This document shows, piece by piece, positions 26,462 to 33,172 of a stretch of DNA of 64,000 nucleotides; position 1 is the first letter of the stretch, and each line of letters opens with the position of its first letter. Made by a program: the position numbers and the translations under genes. The DNA comes from Pseudomonadota bacterium (GTDB taxonomy: Bacteria > Campylobacterota > Campylobacteria > Campylobacterales > Sulfurospirillaceae): the NCBI GenBank assembly GCA_017860615.1, contig JAGDMU010000005.1:62001-126000 (forward strand), given 5' to 3'. The notes beneath the pieces are model-generated. The model worked only from the letters and a program-made list of their open reading frames with translations, did no database searches and was not told the origin of the DNA.

Positions 26462-27565
26462 TTATGCGTTATCCTTTAAGGCGCTGATCATCTGACGTGA
26501 GCTAAAACGGTTGTACCATTTTTTAAGTGTGCCCTGCTCTTCTTGTTTCATCTCAAATGCAGGGTTAAAAATGAGATCAAGCAGATGCACGCCATTTTTG
26601 CCCCCTTTGCTCATGGACTCAGCGCAACTTTGGCAGTAACTCACGATGCTTTCACATTCCGTTTGGTGGGCGCGTGTGCGCATCTGTTCATGTGCCAATG
26701 CCGCATGGGTAGACTCCAACATGCCGCCACTACCACAACACAAGGTTTTTTCACGGTTATTTTTAAACTCTTCATAGGGCAGTTGTAAAACGTCTAAAAG
26801 CGCTCGAACATCATCGTGTATTTTTGTTTCATAACGTGTCGGGCATGGGTCATGCAGTGCCATCATAGGAGTGTTTTTATGACGCTCTTTTGCACTAACA
26901 GGTAGTCCAATCTCTTTTAAGAGTGAATAGAGTGAAATGATTTTGATATGTGGCGCATAGGTTTTAAGACTCATAAAACAGTTCTCACACGCCGTTACAA
27001 CGGTAGTTGCGCCCATACTTGCCAAGTCTGTTTCAAGCTGTGAGTGGTATGTGTTAAACTGTTTCATGTCACCCATCATACGCGTAGGGGTACCACAGCA
27101 CTGCTGAATAATGCCAATACCTGAGCATTTGGTCTGTAAATAATTAAATACCGTATGAACAAGACTCGGAGAGTACGAACTAAGTGCACATCCTGGCATA
27201 AATGCCATGTGGGTGTACTCTCCTTTGGTAAACTTTTTTGTAGTAGAAAAAAGTTTTGAAAAACTACTTTTTTGGTGAAAGATTACGCCACCATACCCAT
27301 ACTTTTTCAACACTTTTTTATCTTCCGCATAACTCTTTTTAGAAGCGGTAAACACTCCTCCAAAATCAATATCTTTAGGACACATATGCACACATAACCC
27401 GCAATTTGCACACGCAAACGCCATCTGCGAACTTGGAAGTTCTGTTGTAAATTTTGTAAGCAATTTTTTGGGTGAAATGGTAAAACTGTAGAGCATCGGA
27501 CAGCCCTTCATACAGCTCCTACAATCCAAACACTCACGCTCATACGCTTTGATCTTAGCGTCCAC
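26462..27565 (-). CDS. Iron-sulfur protein with two [4Fe-4S] motifs and CCG domains (GlpC/HdrD-like)
   Basis: The 367-residue cytosolic protein has N-terminal ferredoxin motifs CLDCRSCMKGCP (about 14-25) and CANCGLCVHMCP (about 51-62), then two CCG-type domains: FMPGCALSS with CCGTPTRMMG and CENCF, and HDPCPTRYET with CCGSGGML and CQSC. This is the build of GlpC, LldE and HdrD-type subunits that carry electrons or act on disulfides and quinones. The start is a GTG at 27565 overlapping the TVP38-B gene by 11 bases, and the ribosome binding site is weak. It is sandwiched between two TVP38 genes, so it may act at the membrane with them. The partner and substrate are unknown. Confidence 0.78.
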   Translation of the reverse strand: MDAKIKAYERECLDCRSCMKGCPMLYSFTISPKKLLTKFTTELPSSQMAFACANCGLCVHMCPKDIDFGGVFTASKKSYAEDKKVLKKYGYGGVIFHQKSSFSKLFSTTKKFTKGEYTHMAFMPGCALSSYSPSLVHTVFNYLQTKCSGIGIIQQCCGTPTRMMGDMKQFNTYHSQLETDLASMGATTVVTACENCFMSLKTYAPHIKIISLYSLLKEIGLPVSAKERHKNTPMMALHDPCPTRYETKIHDDVRALLDVLQLPYEEFKNNREKTLCCGSGGMLESTHAALAHEQMRTRAHQTECESIVSYCQSCAESMSKGGKNGVHLLDLIFNPAFEMKQEEQGTLKKWYNRFSSRQMISALKDNA

Positions 27566-28226
27566 GATACACCCGCTTGATAAGATAGATCAAAATAGAA
27601 ACAGAAAAGAGAATCAAAAGCCCGTAAACAATGGTCTTTGCCCCACCTGTGAGCATCTCTCCTGCATAGGAGTACACAAGCGTTGCAGGCAGTTGTCCCA
27701 CACCTGTAGCCAATAAAAATGAGCGAAGTTTCATCGACGTGAGTCCTGCAGCATAACTCACCACATCAAACGAGATAAACGGAAGCAGCCTTGCGATGAG
27801 GATCGCATAAACGCCATGCCTTTCAAAAAAGGCATCAACACTCTCTAACGCCATTTTACTGGTCAGCTTTTCCACCACATCACGCCCCAAAAATTTGGCG
27901 ATGTAAAAACACAACAATGCCCCAACCATGGCACTTACCCAAGAAAGAGCAGCTCCATACATCCAACCAAACAGTGCGGCATTGGCAAAGGTGATGAGAA
28001 ACGCTGGCAAAGGTGCGAGTATGGCTTGAAAGACCATCAGCAAAAACGAAATGAGAGGTGCGAGTATACCAAACGAGAGGATGTACTCTTTGATTTTATC
28101 AATGTCCAAACTTTGAAACAGCGCCACTAATTCAAAAAAATAGTTTCTGCTTTGAGGACAGATGAAAAAGAGGGTAAGCGCGACACTACTTAAAAGCAGT
28201 ATCGCGATTTTAGAAGGTTTGAGCAT
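27555..28226 (-). CDS. TVP38/TMEM64 (DedA-like) membrane protein B
   Basis: The 223-residue protein has an N-terminal helix (IAILLLSSVALTLFFIC), then the TVP38 core: APLPAFLITFANAALFGWMY, GALLCFYIAKFLGRDVVEKL, LIARLLPFISFDVVSYAAG and GVGQLPATLVYSYAGEM. It is paralogous to protein A on the other side of the iron-sulfur gene. The start overlaps the stop of the rhodanese lipoprotein by one base (TAATG). Two TVP38 proteins in one operon suggest a heteromeric membrane unit or transport of product or lipid. Confidence 0.85.
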   Translation of the reverse strand: MLKPSKIAILLLSSVALTLFFICPQSRNYFFELVALFQSLDIDKIKEYILSFGILAPLISFLLMVFQAILAPLPAFLITFANAALFGWMYGAALSWVSAMVGALLCFYIAKFLGRDVVEKLTSKMALESVDAFFERHGVYAILIARLLPFISFDVVSYAAGLTSMKLRSFLLATGVGQLPATLVYSYAGEMLTGGAKTIVYGLLILFSVSILIYLIKRVYRGR

Positions 28227-28672
28227 TATTTGCTAACGGCTAAAACGTCTTTGATTTTATCGCGTGGCCAACCGTATTGACCGTCTTTAAGCGTTAAAAG
28301 TTGCTCTTTTTTGAGCCCTTTTTCTAAGAAAAAGTCATACGCTCTATCTGCTCCTCCACCGCCTCTTGGGCAGACGATAATCACTTTTTGATCAGGCTTG
28401 ATGTTAGGAATAATAGCCGCTAATCTTGCTTTTTCATCATCCGTTTTGACAGGATACGCATAGGTATCAAGCGCACCTTTGAGGTGTTCTTCCTCAAAAT
28501 CTTTCTTCTCTTGGATGTCCACCAAGACGATTTTAGAGGCGTCTTCACGCATCAATTTTGCAGTCGCTTCTGCATCAATATAGTTATATTTAGCCTTTGG
28601 CTCAACTTTTCCACCACATCCAATGAGCAATAATGCTGCAAAGAGTAACGCTAACAATGAAGAGAGTTTCAT
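28226..28672 (-). CDS. Rhodanese-domain lipoprotein
   Basis: The 148-residue protein starts MKLSSLLALLFAALLLIGCGG, a lipoprotein signal with cysteine in LLIGC, followed by a rhodanese domain: IVLVDIQEKKDFEEEHLKGA and the active loop VCPRGGGGADRAYDF with a catalytic cysteine. Rhodaneses move sulfane sulfur (or can reduce or bind arsenate or selenium species). I chose the ATG at 28672 with GGAG upstream; a longer frame would run into a repeat element and has no lipoprotein signal at its start. It is the first gene of the minus-strand operon rhodanese-TVP38-CCG-TVP38-radical SAM fusion. Confidence 0.85.
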   Translation of the reverse strand: MKLSSLLALLFAALLLIGCGGKVEPKAKYNYIDAEATAKLMREDASKIVLVDIQEKKDFEEEHLKGALDTYAYPVKTDDEKARLAAIIPNIKPDQKVIIVCPRGGGGADRAYDFFLEKGLKKEQLLTLKDGQYGWPRDKIKDVLAVSK

Positions 28673-28714
28673 CGATTCTCCTAAAGGAAATTTTTTCATG
28701 TAAGGATTTGGGAA

Positions 28715-28879
28715 TAGACTTCTTTCATAACCCTTGAAAAGATAAAGAGTTTGCTCAGAGTGCATTAATTTTTGAAACTCAAAATTGAGTCATAGCTGAA
28801 GCTATGGCGATGTTTTTAGTTTCAAAAAGTGATGGGCTATCAGCAACACTCTTTTTCAAGGGGTTATGAAAGAAGTCTA
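28715..28879. repeat. 165-base nested inverted-repeat element, MITE-like
   Basis: The left end TAGACTTCTTTCATAACCC (from 28715) matches the reverse complement of the right end (to 28879) over about 25 bases with one extra base, and the ends close on TA. Inside are further inverted repeats: TTTTTGAAACT / AGTTTCAAAAA and the hairpin CATAGC-tgaa-GCTATG, so the whole element folds on itself. It lies between two divergent genes, which argues against a terminator. No coding capacity for a transposase. A short relative with the same ends lies at 14183-14238. Confidence 0.55.
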
Positions 28880-28987
28880 ATGTATCAAAAAGAGCAGTTT
28901 CATGTCACTTTTGATGTACGCTTAAACCTTAAGCCATTACATGAGTTAGGTGGTATGATAAGCTTTTGTGACTTAGAAAAAGGTTAA
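28880..28987 (+). CDS. Possible small protein of 35 residues
   Basis: An ATG-started frame directly after the inverted-repeat element encodes 35 residues (beginning MYQKEQFHVTFDVRLNL and ending SFCDLEKG). The sequence looks more protein-like than random and ends 63 bases before the kinase gene. The ribosome binding site is poor (AGAAG). It may be a leftover of a gene interrupted by the element, or noise. Confidence 0.2.
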   Translation: MYQKEQFHVTFDVRLNLKPLHELGGMISFCDLEKG

Positions 28988-28991
28988 CACG

Positions 28992-29022
28992 GTCAATGTT
29001 TGTTGACTACTTTTGCTATAAT
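28992..29022 (+). promoter_or_regulatory. Promoter and inverted repeat upstream of the kinase/transferase genes
   Basis: TATAAT at 29017-29022 is a good -10 box. GTCAA-N6-TTGAC (28992-29007) just upstream is a perfect five-base inverted repeat, possibly an operator overlapping the -35 region. A GTG start with AAGGA follows about 30 bases later. Confidence 0.5.
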
Positions 29023-29050
29023 AGCGCTTTGACGCGTAAGGACTTAAATC

Positions 29051-30145
29051 GTGAAAACTGAACATGAGATTCTACAATATATCGATAATACACCTGCTTT
29101 AAAAGCTTTTTTCCAAAGCCCTCCTTTGCGTGTAGAAGAGATTGGAGATGGTAACTTAAATTTTATCTTTCGCATTCGTGACGAAAGTGGAGCTTCACTC
29201 ATTCTCAAATACGCAGCGCCCTATCTTAGGCTATTGGGTGAAGATTTTCCTCTCCCGCAAAATCGTATTTGCGTCGAGATGCACACACTAACCTATTTTA
29301 AAAGCATTGCGCCTGCATTCATCCCTCGTATGTATCACCTCGATGAAGAGGCGTTTTGTTTTACCATGGAAGATCTAGCAGGTTATCAGCTCTTACAAAC
29401 GGCTCAATTCGATCAGTTTATCGCCCCCTCCGTGTACTCCAAACTAGGCTCGTTTTTAGCAACCCTTTATACCAAAGCACCTCCACCAAAGCATGAAGTA
29501 CATTACTATGAAAACGCAACCCTAAAACGCATCAGTGAAGAGTATATTTTTATCTTTCCATACATTGAAAATCACCCTGCTCTGATACTTCCTTCCCATT
29601 TTACGCCTTCGCCTAAAAGTCCTCTGTTTATGCAGAACATTGAACAGCTCTTACATCTTTTTCAAACGGAAAAAGAGTGTTTGATTCACGGCGATTTCCA
29701 CACAGGTTCGGTGATGATCAAGCATGAAAGTCTTGCCATTATTGATGCCGAATTTTCACTTTTTGCCCCTTTGGGATTTGACATCGGCACACTCTTTGCG
29801 CACATCATTTTTGGTGAGATTTACAACTGCTTTGAGAAAAAACCTGTTCAGTTTCAGCCCATTATTCGTTCCCTTTGGAAAACCTTTGCAAAGAGTATTG
29901 GCAATGTTCCTGAACACATCGTGCAGCAGAGTGTTGGGTTTTGTGGAGCGGAGCTTTCACGCCGTTTGGTAGTCCCTGCTAAAGCCAAACCTCTTGAAGC
30001 TATACGCACGTTGGAAGGAAAAACCAACGCTTATACCGTGTGTGAAAAACTCAGCATTGAAATGGTTGAGCGCTTTTTAGAGATGAAAAGCGTGGAAGAT
30101 TTTATCAGCCTTGTGGAGCGGCATTTATGCGTCAAAACGCGCTGA
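29051..30145 (+). CDS. Methylthioribose-kinase-like (MtnK/APH-fold) small-molecule kinase
   Basis: The 364-residue protein shows the choline/aminoglycoside kinase fold in the version used by 5-methylthioribose kinases: EEIGDGNLNFIFRI, SLILKYAAPYLRLLGEDFPL, catalytic loop CLIHGDFHTGSVMI (about 216-229) and IIDAEFSLFAPLGFDIG. MtnK phosphorylates 5-methylthioribose at C1. The start is a GTG with AAGGA upstream. The gene overlaps the transferase fusion by 19 bases, so the two products likely act in one route. Given an ArsM-like protein next door, a methylated-metalloid ribose is an attractive substrate, but ordinary methylthioribose cannot be excluded from sequence. Confidence 0.78.
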   Translation: MKTEHEILQYIDNTPALKAFFQSPPLRVEEIGDGNLNFIFRIRDESGASLILKYAAPYLRLLGEDFPLPQNRICVEMHTLTYFKSIAPAFIPRMYHLDEEAFCFTMEDLAGYQLLQTAQFDQFIAPSVYSKLGSFLATLYTKAPPPKHEVHYYENATLKRISEEYIFIFPYIENHPALILPSHFTPSPKSPLFMQNIEQLLHLFQTEKECLIHGDFHTGSVMIKHESLAIIDAEFSLFAPLGFDIGTLFAHIIFGEIYNCFEKKPVQFQPIIRSLWKTFAKSIGNVPEHIVQQSVGFCGAELSRRLVVPAKAKPLEAIRTLEGKTNAYTVCEKLSIEMVERFLEMKSVEDFISLVERHLCVKTR

Positions 30146-31446
30146 TTCTTTTTATGAAAGCTCCCGTGCTTGGTCGTGTGAAAACACGCCTTGCGCAAAG
30201 CCTTGGCGAGGAGTCTGCTACCACGCTGTACCGCTTGATGTGCGAACACCTCCTCACGCTGCCACACAACAGCGATGTTATGGTAGCTTATGATGATGAA
30301 GCAAGAGCCTCTTTGCCTCCTTACTTAGAAGGAACACCTCTTTTTTATCAAACGGGTGATGATTTGGGAGCGCGGATGAAAAACGCCTTTGAAACGGTGT
30401 TTGCTCAAGGCTATAAGAGCGCTATCTTGGTGGGTTCTGACATCCCCGAAGTAGATGAGCGCATTTTAGACGAAGCCTTTACCTTACTTGCTCAAAACGA
30501 TGCGATTCTTAGCCAAACACACGATGGTGGGTACTACCTCATCGGCTTTCATCAAAAGACGTTTTGCAAAGCTGCATTTGAGGGCATTGCGTATAGCCAA
30601 AGCGATGTGTATGCCAACACCCTTTTAAAACTCGTACATCTACGTGTAGCGCAAGGTGTTATGCTTCGGGACATTGACACGTTAGACGATTTGCGTACAT
30701 TTTTAAAAACTGCATTTTCAAGCCCTTTGTGTGATTTTGCTAAACACGCTTTAAAGGCACTTCCTAAAATCAGTGTGATTATCCCTGTATACCATGAAGA
30801 TGAAACATTGCTTCTCACCATAACGCATTTAAGGGCTATGGCTTACACCCAATCTTATGAAATTATTGTCGTTGATACCCATGCCATTACCACAGTACAC
30901 CGCTTCACGCTTGAAAATGTGCACCTAGCTTACGCCAAAAAAGGCAGAGCCAATCAGATGAACGAAGGTGCACTTAAAGCGCGCGGTGAAATACTGCTTT
31001 TTTTACACGCCGATACGCGAACACCACAGCACTGGGATAGATACGTAGAAGAAGCATTACAGCATCATACAGCAGGAGCATTTTCACTTGGAATTGATGA
31101 TAAACACCCGGCACTTAGGTTGATCGAAATGATGGCAAATCTTCGCACCTCCATCACCCAACTTCCTTACGGCGACCAAGCCCATTTTTTCAAAACCTCT
31201 TTTTTCAAAAGTCTTGACGGCTACGCAAACATTCCCTTGATGGAAGATGTGGAGATGATGCAACGCCTAAAAAAACGAGGTGAGAAGATCGCTCTTTTAA
31301 AACCTAATGTCTTAACATCTGCTAGAAGATGGCATAAAGAGGGCATCCTTTACACGACGCTTCGCAACCGAGTTTTAAGTTTTCTCTATAGTGTAGGTCT
31401 TTCGCCAGAAAAATTAATCCAATACTATCAAACGCATCGAAACTAA
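30127..31446 (+). CDS. Fusion of TIGR04282-like (DUF2064) and TIGR04283-like glycosyltransferase domains
   Basis: The 439-residue protein joins two enzymes that are usually separate. Residues 1-195 are the DUF2064/CofC-like nucleotidyl- or glycosyltransferase domain (LILFMKAPVLGRVKTRLAQ; VGSDIPEVDER; THDGGYYLIG). Residues 214-439 are a GT2-type domain with the TIGR04283 marks KGRANQMNEGALKARGE, LFLHADTRTP, LPYGDQAHFF, PLMEDVEMM and TSARRW. These families are known as rSAM/selenodomain-associated transferases 1 and 2 and are now linked to arsenosugar biosynthesis. No membrane segments are obvious apart from a weak C-terminal one. It follows the kinase with a 19-base overlap. Confidence 0.85.
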   Translation: MRQNALILFMKAPVLGRVKTRLAQSLGEESATTLYRLMCEHLLTLPHNSDVMVAYDDEARASLPPYLEGTPLFYQTGDDLGARMKNAFETVFAQGYKSAILVGSDIPEVDERILDEAFTLLAQNDAILSQTHDGGYYLIGFHQKTFCKAAFEGIAYSQSDVYANTLLKLVHLRVAQGVMLRDIDTLDDLRTFLKTAFSSPLCDFAKHALKALPKISVIIPVYHEDETLLLTITHLRAMAYTQSYEIIVVDTHAITTVHRFTLENVHLAYAKKGRANQMNEGALKARGEILLFLHADTRTPQHWDRYVEEALQHHTAGAFSLGIDDKHPALRLIEMMANLRTSITQLPYGDQAHFFKTSFFKSLDGYANIPLMEDVEMMQRLKKRGEKIALLKPNVLTSARRWHKEGILYTTLRNRVLSFLYSVGLSPEKLIQYYQTHRN

Positions 31447-31452
31447 ATTCTG

Positions 31453-31458
31453 TATAAT
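31453..31458 (+). promoter_or_regulatory. Probable -10 box of lrgAB
   Basis: TATAAT lies seven bases after the transferase stop and 26 before the lrgA start, with TAGGAAAG as ribosome binding site. This suggests lrgAB is transcribed apart from the sugar-transfer genes. Confidence 0.5.
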
Positions 31459-31484
31459 CGCTCATATCAAACTTTAGGAAAGCC

Positions 31485-31832
31485 ATGTTACACGGTATCT
31501 TAACCCTTTTACTCTTTCAATTTATCGGAGAGTGTATCAGTAAATTTTTTGAGCTTAAAATCCCAGGTGCCATCATCGGCATGGTATTGCTCTTGCTCTT
31601 TTTAGTGATCAAAAAAGGAAGCTTTCATGCGCTTGATAGTTCCGTATTTTGGTTGTTACGTTATTTGCCACTTTTCATTATTCCTGCGGCTGCGGGCATT
31701 ATCACCCAAGTCGAAACCATTTCCAATGAACTTTTTGCCATTCTTGCATCGCTCATTTTTGGAACATTTTTAGCCTTAGCGTTTAGTGCGAAACTTATGG
31801 ATAGTTTGATCTCGCGAAAGGAAAAGCGATGA
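31485..31832 (+). CDS. CidA/LrgA-family holin-like membrane protein
   Basis: The 115-residue protein has four membrane helices and the family phrases FQFIGECISKFFELKIPGAI, GMVLLLLFLV and LPLFIIPAAAGII. CidA/LrgA proteins are holin- or antiholin-like and affect murein hydrolase export, cell death or, as now proposed, transport of small carboxylates such as pyruvate. The stop overlaps the start of the LrgB gene by four bases. Confidence 0.88.
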   Translation: MLHGILTLLLFQFIGECISKFFELKIPGAIIGMVLLLLFLVIKKGSFHALDSSVFWLLRYLPLFIIPAAAGIITQVETISNELFAILASLIFGTFLALAFSAKLMDSLISRKEKR

Positions 31833-32539
31833 ATATTGATGCACTTATTGCTTATGTGACCAGCACACCTTTAACGTGGATTATCATCACTATCAGTGCC
31901 TATAAAATCGGCGTTTTGATTTATGAAAAAAATGGTAAACACGCTTTATTACAACCTATTGTCATTGCTTATATCATTATGTTACCCATACTCATTGTGG
32001 CGCAAATTCCCTATAAACAGTATTTTGAATCTGTGAGCATTCTTCACTTTTTTCTAGGACCAGCTACGGTTGCGCTCGCACTTCCGTTGTATAAAAATCT
32101 TAAACTGATTCAAGCCTACTTTTTCCCTATTCTCATTACTCTTTTTGCGGGAGGCGTGTTTACGATACTTAGTGCACTTGGTATTTTGTGGCTCTTTGAT
32201 GCTTCGAAAATTACAATGCTCTCCATGACTACGAAGTCTGTCACAGCACCCATTACACTCATCACCGCGCAAGACATCGGAGCGATTCCCTCTTTGGCGA
32301 TGGGCTTTGTGGTGATTACAGGACTTTTGGGAGCACTCTTTGGCACTTTCGTTTTTAAACTCTTGAACATTAAACATGACGCGGCAAAAGGGTTTGCGTT
32401 AGGGCTTATCTCTCATGCTGTAGGAACAGCAAGAGCCTTTGAGATCAGCGAGAATGCTGCGGCATTTGCAGCGTTGGCGATGGGTTTAGTGGGCGTATTT
32501 ATTGCTGTTTTATTGCCAATTGTGATTGGGCTTTTATAA
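31829..32539 (+). CDS. LrgB/CidB-family membrane protein
   Basis: The 236-residue protein is highly hydrophobic, with about six to eight helices and the LrgB phrases FLGPATVALALPLYKN, SMTTKSVTAPITL and GFALGLISHAVGTARAFE. It is the membrane partner of LrgA, translated from an ATGA overlap. It converges with the RBBP9-like hydrolase gene with only seven bases between the stops. Confidence 0.9.
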   Translation: MNIDALIAYVTSTPLTWIIITISAYKIGVLIYEKNGKHALLQPIVIAYIIMLPILIVAQIPYKQYFESVSILHFFLGPATVALALPLYKNLKLIQAYFFPILITLFAGGVFTILSALGILWLFDASKITMLSMTTKSVTAPITLITAQDIGAIPSLAMGFVVITGLLGALFGTFVFKLLNIKHDAAKGFALGLISHAVGTARAFEISENAAAFAALAMGLVGVFIAVLLPIVIGLL

Positions 32540-32546
32540 AAATACG

Positions 32547-33116
32547 TTAAGAATATTTTGTAATCATCTGCCTAAAAATCTCATAAAGTTCGGGGAACGT
32601 TTCAAACCCTTCAATGCCAAGAAAATGCCCTCCGCGAGGGATTTCAAGAAGCGCACTATCGAGTTTGACTCCTAAAGTTTTGCTGATAGAAGGCGGTACA
32701 TACATATCGTTATCAGAGAAGATGACATGCTTTTGAAGGGCATTGCGTGAGAGCTTTGCGTAGTCAAGCGCCACATCGACAAAAGGGTCAAGATTTGGGA
32801 AAACTTCAAGGGGTTTATCAAAGGGAGAGACTAAGATCATACCACCGAGCGTAAAGCTCTCTTGGAGGCTATCAAGGTAGCGCAAAAGGGCTACACAGCC
32901 TAAACTGTGCGCGACGATAAACATCTCATTGTTCGGTATACCGATCTTGTCATGAAGTTTTTCAAGCCATGCCTCAACATAAGGAGATTCTGGTGTTGGC
33001 ATTCGCAACACTTCAACCTCTATGCCATACACCGCATAGACTTTTTCAACAAACCACGGAAACCAATGCTCATTCGGCGAAGCGTAGTAGCCATGAATAA
33101 CCATTACTTTTTTCAT
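32547..33116 (-). CDS. RBBP9/YdeN-type alpha/beta hydrolase
   Basis: The 189-residue cytosolic protein is a small alpha/beta hydrolase: HGYYASPNEHWFPWF at the N-terminus, nucleophile in VAHSLGCVALLRYL (Ser near 71), aspartate in SDNDMYVPP and histidine in PRGGHFLG. This is the RBBP9 family of serine hydrolases; natural substrates are unknown in bacteria. Confidence 0.85.
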   Translation of the reverse strand: MKKVMVIHGYYASPNEHWFPWFVEKVYAVYGIEVEVLRMPTPESPYVEAWLEKLHDKIGIPNNEMFIVAHSLGCVALLRYLDSLQESFTLGGMILVSPFDKPLEVFPNLDPFVDVALDYAKLSRNALQKHVIFSDNDMYVPPSISKTLGVKLDSALLEIPRGGHFLGIEGFETFPELYEIFRQMITKYS

Positions 33117-33172
33117 TCTAGCCTCTTGTAGTATCTTTACAACTATGATACATCAAGAGTTTAAATAAATTG

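Noticed and set aside
28673-28765. Longer N-terminus for the rhodanese lipoprotein
   Set aside because: It would run through the inverted-repeat element and bury the lipoprotein signal; the ATG at 28672 with GGAG fits.
29003-29022. TTGACT read as a -35 box with TATAAT as -10
   Set aside because: The spacer would be only eight bases; the TTGAC is better seen as one arm of an inverted repeat.
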